Shown here in pieces: positions 1 to 6,595 of a stretch of 6,613 nt of DNA (position 1 is the first letter of the stretch; each line of letters starts with the position of its first letter). A model generated the notes under the pieces. It was given only the letters and a program-made list of their open reading frames with translations, made no database searches and was not told the origin of the DNA. The DNA lies in NCBI GenBank assembly GCA_001872985.1, contig MNYA01000135.1:1-6613 (forward strand). The letters run 5' to 3'. This DNA comes from a bacterium CG2_30_54_10. Its GTDB lineage: Bacteria; Muiribacteriota; Ozemobacteria; Ozemobacterales; Ozemobacteraceae. Made by a program: the position numbers and the translations under genes.

Positions 1-1
1 T

Positions 2-289
2 CTCAAATTGAACCCCGGGGTGACGATAAAAGAGGTGGCTCGCGCGGTCATGGCAACCGAGGTTCAGGTTGAATTTTTCGTAAACAGCGGTCGCCTTGAA
101 AGAATCGGAGCGCAGATCGCCCACACCTGTCAAACCTGTAATAAGACTATCAAGATCGGGCTTATCTGCCCGGAATGCAGCAAAGAATTGAAAGAAAAAG
201 TCAGCAATCTTCAACGGGAAATCAAAGATCACAGAGAATCCGAGGGCGGCGGTAAAGGCGAATGGAAACCTCGAAAAATGGATTCTTGA
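2..289 (+). CDS. YvyF/TIGR03826-like zinc-ribbon protein, 5' end missing
   Basis: Partial gene. The frame is open from the first bases of the window (Leu-Lys-Leu-Asn-Pro-Gly) to a TGA at 287-289, leaving 95 visible residues; the TTG at position 8 is most likely an internal Leu, not the start. A short helical segment (VTIKEVARAV, then EFFVNSGRLERIG) looks like the helix-turn-helix-like part of the flagellar-operon protein family YvyF/TIGR03826. It is followed by a zinc ribbon CQTC-x9-CPEC and a charged, probably helical tail (KELKEKVSNLQREIKDH) ending in a Gly/Lys-rich stretch. As I recall the family, an additional N-terminal CxxC pair precedes this region and would lie upstream of the window. 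In Bacillus the relative sits in the flgM-flgN-flgK operon, but no flagellar gene is visible here, so a flagellar role is not shown. It may be a regulator or a zinc-binding adaptor. The family call is from remembered motif order, not a search. Confidence 0.7.
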   Translation, partial: LKLNPGVTIKEVARAVMATEVQVEFFVNSGRLERIGAQIAHTCQTCNKTIKIGLICPECSKELKEKVSNLQREIKDHRESEGGGKGEWKPRKMDS

Positions 290-314
290 ACCCCCACGGA
301 TGGTGTGGTAAACT
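286..314 (+). promoter_or_regulatory. Possible sigma70-type promoter before the coiled-coil/valS/tyrS unit
   Basis: TTGAAC (286-291) and TAAACT (309-314) are separated by 17 bases, and each matches 4 of 6 consensus positions (TTGACA, TATAAT). The -35 overlaps the stop codon of the preceding gene. The pair lies in the only sizeable gap (65 bases) upstream of the three-gene unit, about 40 bases before the ATG at 355. Matches of this quality occur by chance, so support comes mainly from position. Transcription could instead read through from the upstream gene. Confidence 0.3.
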
Positions 315-343
315 GTGAAGCTTTTGTTGACCCGTTTCAAATT

Positions 344-349
344 AGGGAG
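344..349 (+). promoter_or_regulatory. Shine-Dalgarno sequence for the coiled-coil/GrpE-like gene
   Basis: AGGGAG ends 5 bases before the ATG at 355 and is purine-rich through AGGGAGAAG. It supports that ATG as the true start. It is the clearest ribosome binding site of the three complete genes. Confidence 0.7.
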
Positions 350-354
350 AAGAT

Positions 355-2538
355 ATGACCCCGCCTGAAGAAAAAAGCGAAATCAGTAACGAGTTTTTCA
401 AAAGACTCAACCAGCAAATAGTTCAGAAAGATAATCTGATCAAGCTTCTTCAGCTTCAGATCAAGAATCTGAAGTCACAGGTGGAAGAAGGCGCTGCCGG
501 AGATGATGAAAAAAAAGGCGACCTCCAGAAAACCTTGGCCGCCAAAGAGTCTGAAATCGGAAACCTTCAATCAGAACTGGAATCCGAGAAGGGCAAACTC
601 GCGGCATTTGAAAAAGAAAAAGACGAACAGATCCGTTCTCTGAATCAGAAGGTTCTGGAAAGCCAGTCTGCGCCCCCGGGTGCGGAAGCCAAGCTTGCTG
701 AATTTGAAGCCACCATCGCCCGCCTTGAACAAGAAGTCCAGGCCGGGGAGGCCGCCCGCCTCGAACTCCAGGGAACACTTGACAGTCTTAAAAACCAACC
801 TCCCGCCGCTCCCGAAACTACCGGCGCTCCTCCTGAAGAGATCGCCAGGCTGACGAGCGAGACGGCCCGCCTCGAAGCCGAACTCGCAAAACAAGGAAAG
901 TCCCTCACTGACCTCGAACAACAGAACGCCGAATTCAGAGCAAAAATCGAACAGGCCGACCAGGATGCCCAGGGCCATGATACCGAGTTGGCTTCGCTTC
1001 GCCGAAAAATTGAACAAGCTGACAATGACCTCACCGCCCGAACCGCCGAATTGACGACCATCCGAGAGCAGTCCGATTCCCAGGTTAAGGCGGCAAATGA
1101 GGCTGGGACTTCCCGCATTGCCGAACTCGAACAGGATGTCCTCACCCTGAAAACCCTTCTCGCCGAGAAAGACGAACAACTCCCCAATACAGCGATTCAG
1201 ACCGGCCCCGACCCCAAACTCCTTGCCGAACTCGATGTTCTGAAAAAACAGGCCAAACGGGCTGGCGAATTGGAAAAACTTGTTTCAGCCCTCGAGGCTG
1301 AGGTCGCCGGTGTTCCTGTGCTAAAAGCCAAGTTGAACAGCCTTGAGTCCCAATCTACCGCTCTGGGCGAGGCTGCCATGAAGTTGACCGCTCTCGAGTC
1401 GGAACGCGAGCAACTCCTCGCGAAGCTAAAAGACCGCGAAGACCGTTCAGGCTCCGCCACCGCCCAATTTGACGCCGCCAGTCTCCAGGTCAGTGAACTC
1501 ACCAAGCGCCTCGAACAAAAAGAAAATGAACTGGGCGAGTTGAGAGCGTCTCTCGAAGCAACCGGGGAAAAGTCCAGGGACGAGCAGACCGTGCATGCCG
1601 AGGTCGAACAACTGACAAATCAGGTTGCCGACCAGCTTCTCGCGATTCAGAAGTTCGAAGGCCTTTTACGAAAAAGCCAGGAACAGCTTGCAGGCAAAGA
1701 CGAAAAGATCAGCATCCTGACCAATAAGGTTGCCACCCTCGGTGACGCCGGCCGTCCGATTCCGATCAGCTCGGATAGTGAGATCATTTCCAGTTTCATT
1801 GATTTCTTCGACGGCCTGGACACCTATCTTTCCAAGAATCCGATACCCGAGCTCCAGTCCCTTCACAAAAAACTTCTCGACCGGTTGATCATTCCAAACG
1901 AGATTCACTATGTGCCGGTCATATCTGAAGAATTCGATGAAACCAAGCACATTGCAACGGACTATTTCCGCTCGGCCAAATTCCCCGAGAAATGCATCGT
2001 TTTCGAGCTTGAAAAGGGCTATCGCAAAGGCCCGATGGTCATCAAAAAGTCGAAGGTCTGGGTCGTTCAGAATCTTTTCACCTGCAAAACCTGCCAGACG
2101 CTTCAAAGCAGCCCCGACAGCCGGTTCTGCAACATGTGCGGGCAAAAAATCGTGGCCCCCAACAACCTTCCAATCGAAAGCCTGCCCTGGTTCGAACCGA
2201 CTCCGACAACCTATCTTCGGTTTGCCGAACGAATGATCGAAAAGGAAATGATCGGAGATGCGAAAAACTACCTCATGGAAGGCTTGAAGATCGATCCTGA
2301 CTTCATTCCACTGATGGTGCGTTTGGCAGAGGTGCATTCGATTCAATCCGAGTTCCCCGAAGCCATAAGTTTGTTGCAGAGAGCAATTACTCTGAAACCC
2401 GACCCCAGAATTTCAGACCAGGTAAAAGCCCTCGAGGTCCGAAACACCATTTATCAACAGGCACGGGCGCTGAATCTGCCGCAAGGGGAGTTCGATAAGC
2501 TCATCTCCCTCCTCCAGACAAAGGTCCCCACTCCCTGA
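355..2538 (+). CDS. Coiled-coil / GrpE-like / zinc-ribbon / TPR multidomain protein
   Basis: 727 residues, ATG start with a good Shine-Dalgarno sequence. No signal peptide or membrane segment is visible, so it is probably cytoplasmic. Residues about 11-460 are rich in Glu, Lys, Gln, Leu and Ala with heptad-like spacing, i.e. long coiled coil, broken by Pro/Ala linkers near 105-112 and 148-160. Residues about 475-571 read as a GrpE-like module: a helical part, then EEFDETKH (525-532), ELEKGY (551-556) and a closing strand KVWVV (567-571). Residues 577-595 form a zinc ribbon (C577, C580, C592, C595; CxxC-x11-CxxC). Residues about 618-690 contain two TPR-like helical hairpins. Known GrpE proteins are 170-220 residues and exchange nucleotide on DnaK; the long coil, zinc ribbon and TPR part are not part of that family. 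valS follows after 13 bases. Inference: a scaffold or chaperone-recruiting protein. The coiled coil alone could suggest an SMC- or myosin-like annotation, which the C-terminal half contradicts. The gene is sure; its function is not. Confidence 0.9.
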   Translation: MTPPEEKSEISNEFFKRLNQQIVQKDNLIKLLQLQIKNLKSQVEEGAAGDDEKKGDLQKTLAAKESEIGNLQSELESEKGKLAAFEKEKDEQIRSLNQKVLESQSAPPGAEAKLAEFEATIARLEQEVQAGEAARLELQGTLDSLKNQPPAAPETTGAPPEEIARLTSETARLEAELAKQGKSLTDLEQQNAEFRAKIEQADQDAQGHDTELASLRRKIEQADNDLTARTAELTTIREQSDSQVKAANEAGTSRIAELEQDVLTLKTLLAEKDEQLPNTAIQTGPDPKLLAELDVLKKQAKRAGELEKLVSALEAEVAGVPVLKAKLNSLESQSTALGEAAMKLTALESEREQLLAKLKDREDRSGSATAQFDAASLQVSELTKRLEQKENELGELRASLEATGEKSRDEQTVHAEVEQLTNQVADQLLAIQKFEGLLRKSQEQLAGKDEKISILTNKVATLGDAGRPIPISSDSEIISSFIDFFDGLDTYLSKNPIPELQSLHKKLLDRLIIPNEIHYVPVISEEFDETKHIATDYFRSAKFPEKCIVFELEKGYRKGPMVIKKSKVWVVQNLFTCKTCQTLQSSPDSRFCNMCGQKIVAPNNLPIESLPWFEPTPTTYLRFAERMIEKEMIGDAKNYLMEGLKIDPDFIPLMVRLAEVHSIQSEFPEAISLLQRAITLKPDPRISDQVKALEVRNTIYQQARALNLPQGEFDKLISLLQTKVPTP
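1777..2067 (+). other. Diverged GrpE-like domain inside the coiled-coil protein (residues 475-571)
   Basis: The order of elements follows GrpE: a helical segment (SFIDFFDGLDTYL, then LQSLHKKLLDRLI) corresponding to the GrpE bundle, then a beta head beginning with the FD-x3-H-x-A box (F527, D528, H532, A534), a variable stretch with Pro544-Glu545, and the KGY turn (K554, G555, Y556). From G555 to V570 the spacing matches what I recall of E. coli GrpE (GYTLNGRTIRAAMVTV) without a gap. K564 stands where E. coli has the DnaK-contacting arginine (R183), and the usual R-x-A is replaced by K-K-S. The fold assignment is fairly good; whether it still binds a DnaK-type ATPase is unknown. Confidence 0.7.
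2083..2139 (+). other. Four-cysteine zinc ribbon after the GrpE-like head (residues 577-595)
   Basis: CKTC and CNMC are separated by 11 residues, followed by GQK, a typical treble-clef/rubredoxin-like zinc knuckle. It begins six residues after the last GrpE-like strand, so it is probably packed against or close to the head. Zinc binding is inferred from cysteine spacing only. Confidence 0.75.
2206..2424 (+). other. Two TPR-like repeats (residues about 618-690)
   Basis: Two helical hairpins carry TPR-like positions: FAERMIEKEMIGDAKNYL followed by GLKIDPDF, then LAEVHSIQSEFPEAISLL followed by AITLKPDP. Each has the small residue/Ala in the second helix and the closing Asp-Pro or Lys-Pro turn. 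TPRs usually bind peptides or partner proteins. A further helical tail (695-727) may cap the array. Confidence 0.65.
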
Positions 2539-2551
2539 ATCGCCAAACACA

Positions 2552-5227
2552 ATGAGCGAATCAATCAAACCCAGGGCGCCTGCCCTCGATAAAGCCTACA
2601 GTCCCAAGCAGGTCGAAGATCGCGTTTATTCTCAGTGGGTAGACTCGGGCCGGTTCCATGCCGACGAAACCTCATCCCGAACCCATTTCTGCATCGTGAT
2701 TCCTCCTCCCAACGTTACCGGAATGCTCACGATGGGCCACGTTCTCAATAACACACTTCAGGATATTCTCACCCGTTTCCATCGCATGGAAGGGCATGAG
2801 ACCCTTTGGCTCCCCGGAACAGACCACGCCGGGATCGCCACCCAGAACGTCGTTGAGAAAGCCCTCGCCAAAGAAAAAATCAGCCGCCATGACCTTGGCC
2901 GCGAAAAATTTCTCGAGCGGGTCTGGCAATGGAAAGAAAAGTTCGGAGGGCTGATTATCCAGCAGTTGAAGCGCCTTGGATGCTCCTGTGATTGGCTTCG
3001 GGAACGCTTCACCATGGACGATGGCCTCAGCCGATCGGTTCGGGAGGCCTTCATCCAACTTTACAAGGCCGGACTGATCTACAAAGGCAAACGGATCATC
3101 AACTGGTGTCCTCGGTGCCGAACTGCCTTGTCCGATGAAGAAAAGATTCCACAAGATACCCAGGGAAACCTTTGGTACATCCGATATCCCCTGAAGGGCG
3201 AGGAAGGCCATGTAGTCGTCGCCACCACCCGCCCCGAAACGATGCTGGGTGATGCGGCTGTGGCGGTAAACCCAGATGACGACAGATTCCGGCATCTGGT
3301 CGGGAAAACCGTGATTCTGCCCTTTTTGAACCGTGAGATTCCGATTCTCGCCGATGATTTCGTCGACCCCAAATTCGGGACCGGTGCTGTCAAGGTGACT
3401 CCGGCCCACGATCCGAATGATTTCGAGATCGGGCTTCGGCATCAACTTCCGCAGATTGTAGTCATGGATGAATCCGGAGTCATGAACGACGCGGCCGGCC
3501 CATTCAAAGGAATGGATCGGGTGAACTGCCGTTCCAACCTCGTTAAGGAGCTCGAAGGAAAGGGTCTTCTTGAAAAAATTGAAGACCATACTTTGGCGGT
3601 GGGGCATTGCCAGCGATGCAATACCATCATCGAACCGTATCTTTCCGATCAATGGTTCGTCCGGATGAAACCCCTCGCCGAGAAAGCTATTGCCGCAGTT
3701 AAAGATGGCACCCTGAGGTTCACTCCCGCCCGGTGGGTGAATGTTTACCTCCACTGGATGGAGAACATCCGCGATTGGTGCATCAGCCGGCAGTTGTGGT
3801 GGGGCCACAGAATTCCGGCATTCACCTGCGGCGATTGCGGTCATGTGATGGTCGGCGAGGAAGATCCGAGTTCCTGTGAAAGGTGCGGGGGATCTTCCCA
3901 CATCACGCAGGAAGACGACGTTCTCGACACTTGGTTTTCATCGTGGTTATGGCCCTTCTCGACCATGGGCTGGCCGGATTCAACCCCGACTCTTGCGAAA
4001 TTCTATCCGACTGATGTCCTTGTCACCGGCCCAGATATCATTTTCTTTTGGGTTGCCCGAATGGTCATGGCGGGTTATTTCTTTGAGAACAAATGTCCCT
4101 TTCATGATGTTTATTTCACCAGCATCGTGCGTGACATGAAGGGCCGAAAAATGTCCAAGTCCCTTGGCAACTCTCCCGACCCGATCGAGATTATCGAGAA
4201 GTACGGAGCCGATGCCCTAAGGTTCACCGTCGTATCGCTGGCTCCCGTCGGCCAGGATATCCGTTTTGCCTCCGAAAAGGTTGAGCTTGGGCGGAACTTT
4301 GCGAACAAGCTCTGGAACGCTTCCAGGTTCATACTGATGAACATGGGCGACGCCGCCTGCACGATAAAAGATGCGGTCGGGGTTTCAGACCAGCTCTCAG
4401 TCTGGGACCGCTGGATCCTTTCCAGGGGGATGGCCGCCATTGAAACAGTCCGCAGTCATCTTTCCGACAGTCAGTATAAGTTCAACGAAGCGGTCAAGAC
4501 TGCCTACGAGTTCATCTGGAACGATCTCTGCGATAATTACATCGAGATGAGCAAGCCTTCGTTAAATGGCTCCGATCCTTTGCGACGCAAGGTCGTTCAA
4601 AAGGTTCTGTTGAAAACCCTCGACCTCGCTTTGCGGGTGCTTCACCCGTTCATGCCATACATCACCGAGGAGATCTGGCAGAAACTTCCCGGAGCGGAAG
4701 GTATGCTGATGGTTTCCGAATTTCCGAAGGTCGATCATAAGCTCGTTAACGTTCCCTTGGAAACCGAAATCCAGGATGCCTTGCAGGCTGTCAAGGTTGT
4801 CCGTAACCTCAGATCCGCGGCGAACATCCCCCCCGGCAAAAAGGTTACCGTGCGGGTCATAAAAAGCGAGGGCATGAGCCCTGTTTTCGAGCGGCATTCG
4901 GAGATGATCAAGTGGTTGGCTGCCGCCGAAGTTTTTGAAATAGTTAACGAAAAAACCAGCGGACATCTGGTCGGATTGATGGGCGAAACCGAGGTTTGCC
5001 TCAGCCTCGCGGGTTTGATCGATGTCCCCGCCGAGAAAAAACGCGTCGAAACCGAGATCGCCAAGATCGAAAAAGAAAAGGCGAAAATCGCATTCAAGCT
5101 CGCTGACCAGGCGTTCGTTTCGAAAGCTCCTCCCGAAGTTGTCGATCGTATACGCCAAGGGGTCGATGGGTATGCGCTCCAATTGAACAAACTTCAATCG
5201 TATCTTAAAGAACTGGAAGCGATCTGA
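2552..5227 (+). CDS. valS: Valine--tRNA ligase (ValRS)
   Basis: 891 residues, full length for a bacterial ValRS. It charges tRNA-Val with valine in the cytoplasm using ATP and hydrolyses mischarged Thr-tRNA. Class I signatures are present: PPPNVTG then TMGH (60-63, the HIGH motif) and KMSKS (533-537). The CP1 editing domain is marked by TTRPET (225-230) and GTGAVKVTPAHDPND (276-290), with D287 the likely editing aspartate. Two four-cysteine sets are intact: C186/C189 with C353/C356, and C426/C429 with C442/C445, an arrangement I associate with Thermus-type ValRS. IRDWCISRQ lies at 406-414. Helical anticodon-binding region about 615-770; C-terminal coiled-coil arm about 826-891 (EKKRVETEIAKIEKEKAKI). 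The ATG is 13 bases after the upstream stop, without a visible Shine-Dalgarno sequence; ALDKAYSPKQVED, close to this start, is the usual ValRS N-terminus, so the start is credible. Ile- and LeuRS are excluded by the overall pattern and the C-terminal arm. No frameshift or lost catalytic residue. Confidence 0.98.
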   Translation: MSESIKPRAPALDKAYSPKQVEDRVYSQWVDSGRFHADETSSRTHFCIVIPPPNVTGMLTMGHVLNNTLQDILTRFHRMEGHETLWLPGTDHAGIATQNVVEKALAKEKISRHDLGREKFLERVWQWKEKFGGLIIQQLKRLGCSCDWLRERFTMDDGLSRSVREAFIQLYKAGLIYKGKRIINWCPRCRTALSDEEKIPQDTQGNLWYIRYPLKGEEGHVVVATTRPETMLGDAAVAVNPDDDRFRHLVGKTVILPFLNREIPILADDFVDPKFGTGAVKVTPAHDPNDFEIGLRHQLPQIVVMDESGVMNDAAGPFKGMDRVNCRSNLVKELEGKGLLEKIEDHTLAVGHCQRCNTIIEPYLSDQWFVRMKPLAEKAIAAVKDGTLRFTPARWVNVYLHWMENIRDWCISRQLWWGHRIPAFTCGDCGHVMVGEEDPSSCERCGGSSHITQEDDVLDTWFSSWLWPFSTMGWPDSTPTLAKFYPTDVLVTGPDIIFFWVARMVMAGYFFENKCPFHDVYFTSIVRDMKGRKMSKSLGNSPDPIEIIEKYGADALRFTVVSLAPVGQDIRFASEKVELGRNFANKLWNASRFILMNMGDAACTIKDAVGVSDQLSVWDRWILSRGMAAIETVRSHLSDSQYKFNEAVKTAYEFIWNDLCDNYIEMSKPSLNGSDPLRRKVVQKVLLKTLDLALRVLHPFMPYITEEIWQKLPGAEGMLMVSEFPKVDHKLVNVPLETEIQDALQAVKVVRNLRSAANIPPGKKVTVRVIKSEGMSPVFERHSEMIKWLAAAEVFEIVNEKTSGHLVGLMGETEVCLSLAGLIDVPAEKKRVETEIAKIEKEKAKIAFKLADQAFVSKAPPEVVDRIRQGVDGYALQLNKLQSYLKELEAI
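5215..5219 (+). promoter_or_regulatory. Shine-Dalgarno sequence for tyrS, inside the end of valS
   Basis: GGAAG ends 12 bases before the GTG at 5232, a slightly long spacing, and overlaps the last codons of valS. It supports GTG 5232 as the start. The next in-frame GTG (codon 14) would remove the conserved N-terminal EQL...TTG segment. Confidence 0.45.
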
Positions 5228-5231
5228 ACCC

Positions 5232-6452
5232 GTGAAATTCACCGCAACTCCCCAGGAACAGCTTCAGATAGTGACAACCGGGGTTGTCGATCTCATCGAT
5301 CGGGCAGAACTCCTGGCTAAACTCGAAAAATCATTCGCCTCGGGGAAACCCCTCGTTGTGAAACTCGGGGCCGACCCTTCCGCTCCGGATATCCATCTCG
5401 GACATACCGTCGTACTCCAGAAAATGCGACAGTTCCAGGCTCTCGGCCACGAGGTTGTCTTCCTGATCGGCGATTTCACCGGCAGGGTTGGCGATCCGAC
5501 CGGCAGGAAGAAGACCCGCCCGGCCCTAACCGAAGAAGAGGTCTTTGCCAACGCCGAGACTTATAAGTCGCAGATCGGAAAAATACTCGATCTTCAGAAA
5601 ACCCGCATCGAGTTCAACAGCCGGTGGCTTGCTCCATTGAACTTCGTCGATATCCTCAAGCTGACATCGCAATATACCGTAGCCCGTATGTTGGAGCGTG
5701 ACGATTTCGCCAACAGGTACAAGAACCAGATCCCGATCAGTATTGTCGAGTTCCTTTACCCGTTGATGCAGGGATACGATTCTGTAGCCTTGAAGGCCGA
5801 TGTGGAGTTAGGCGGGGTCGATCAAACTTTCAACCTTCTGGTGGGTCGCGATCTTCAGCGATCTTACGGGCAGCCACCCCAGGTGATAATGACCCTCCCG
5901 ATCCTCGAAGGGCTTGACGGCAAGGACAAGATGTCGAAAAGCCTCGGAAACTACGTCGGAATCAACGAAACCCCAGAACAAATCTTCGGGAAACTGATGT
6001 CCATCCCGGATGAAATAATGGGAAAATACTTCGAGCTCCTTACTGACCTTTCCATTCCCGAGCTTCAAGAGGTCAAGCGGCGGGCCTGCTCTGAACCGAA
6101 AGCGGTAAAGGTTCAACTAGCACACCGAATCGCCGCTCAATACCACGGGGAAGCCGCCGCGGTCCAAGCTGAAGCAGGTTTCGAAAAAATGTTCGGGAAA
6201 TCCGGAGACGGGCTTCCCGAGCAGATTGAAGAGTCGAAGCTCTCCGCCCCCCCCGAAGGTCTGCCGTTGATCCGGATCCTCGTGATGGCCGGTCTGGCGC
6301 CGAGCGGCGGGGAGGCACGCCGTCTTATCCAGCAGGGCGGAGTGCGAATCGACCAGCAAAAACAACCCGACCAGAATCGCATGTTCCAGCGGGGAGAAAG
6401 TTTCGTTCTTCAAGCAGGAAAGCGGGGTTTCCGAAAGGTTGTCCTCGAATGA
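5232..6452 (+). CDS. tyrS: Tyrosine--tRNA ligase (TyrRS), TyrZ-type
   Basis: 406 residues from a GTG start, within the usual 395-425 range. It attaches tyrosine to tRNA-Tyr in the cytoplasm and acts as a homodimer. The Rossmann catalytic domain carries KLGADPSAPDIHLGH (44-58, HLGH as the HIGH motif), GDFTGRVGDPTGR (80-92), the tyrosine pocket region around YPLMQGYD (176-183), LGGVDQ (193-198) and KMSKS (233-237). An S4 RNA-binding domain occupies about 343-406 (LIRILVMAGLAPSGGEARRLIQQGGVRID, ending in GKRGFRKVVL). The sequence pattern (DFTGRVGDPTGR, KMSKSLGNYVGI, VGRDLQR) is that of the TyrZ branch rather than the E. coli TyrS branch. It follows valS by 4 bases, so the two are almost certainly co-transcribed and perhaps translationally coupled. 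No T-box leader can fit. No terminator hairpin with a T-run is seen after the stop. Confidence 0.97.
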   Translation: MKFTATPQEQLQIVTTGVVDLIDRAELLAKLEKSFASGKPLVVKLGADPSAPDIHLGHTVVLQKMRQFQALGHEVVFLIGDFTGRVGDPTGRKKTRPALTEEEVFANAETYKSQIGKILDLQKTRIEFNSRWLAPLNFVDILKLTSQYTVARMLERDDFANRYKNQIPISIVEFLYPLMQGYDSVALKADVELGGVDQTFNLLVGRDLQRSYGQPPQVIMTLPILEGLDGKDKMSKSLGNYVGINETPEQIFGKLMSIPDEIMGKYFELLTDLSIPELQEVKRRACSEPKAVKVQLAHRIAAQYHGEAAAVQAEAGFEKMFGKSGDGLPEQIEESKLSAPPEGLPLIRILVMAGLAPSGGEARRLIQQGGVRIDQQKQPDQNRMFQRGESFVLQAGKRGFRKVVLE

Positions 6453-6500
6453 TCGCCTGCAATCCTGGTTACCAAGTCCAGCTAAGCTTCAGTCCCGTGT

Positions 6501-6527
6501 TGTCATTTCGAGCGAAGCGAAGCAATC
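6501..6527 (+). repeat. Dispersed intergenic repeat, copy 1
   Basis: TGTCATTTCGAGCGAAGCGA followed by AGCAATC, 27 bases, begins 49 bases after the tyrS stop. It contains a GCGAA GCGAA tandem. The motif resembles the widespread TGTCATTGCGAG...GAAGCAATC extragenic repeat that I recall from many unrelated bacterial genomes. Its role is unknown; these elements are often palindromic when two copies face each other, but here both copies have the same orientation. Confidence 0.7.
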
Positions 6528-6595
6528 GGGCGCATTCCAAAAAAGAGGTAGCCGGTCGAGAGAACAGCAGTGGCAGCGCATCAACGAAGAAGGTG

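Noticed and set aside
293..309. Possible hairpin CCAC...GTGG as a terminator after the first gene
   Set aside because: Only a 4-bp stem with a 7-base loop and no T-run; too weak to call.
327..332. TTGACC as an alternative -35 box before the coiled-coil gene
   Set aside because: A -10 at proper spacing would fall on the ribosome binding site and start codon, leaving no leader.
571..1187. Overlapping - strand frames opposite the coiled-coil region
   Set aside because: Two frames run over the same stretch with low-complexity Ser/Arg/Phe/Gly-rich products. They are by-products of the repetitive Glu/Lys/Leu codons on the + strand.
355..1734. SMC- or myosin-like ATPase suggested by the long coiled coil
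   Set aside because: No Walker A or ABC signature is present, and the C-terminal half carries GrpE-like, zinc-ribbon and TPR modules instead.
1666..2346. 226-codon - strand frame opposite the GrpE-like and zinc-ribbon region
   Set aside because: The + strand here encodes clear GrpE-like, CxxC and TPR motifs; the antisense product shows no family features and no ribosome binding site was evident.
2672..3901. 409-codon open frame on the - strand
   Set aside because: It lies wholly antisense to valS, whose catalytic and editing motifs are intact across it. Its translation shows no recognisable domain, and long antisense frames are common in GC-rich codon-biased genes.
4562..5242. 226-codon - strand frame opposite the end of valS
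   Set aside because: It is antisense to the conserved ValRS C-terminal arm and has no recognisable motifs.
6453..6500. Rho-independent terminator after tyrS
   Set aside because: CTGG...CCAG can pair over 4 bp, but there is no strong stem and no T-tract, so termination is not visible here.
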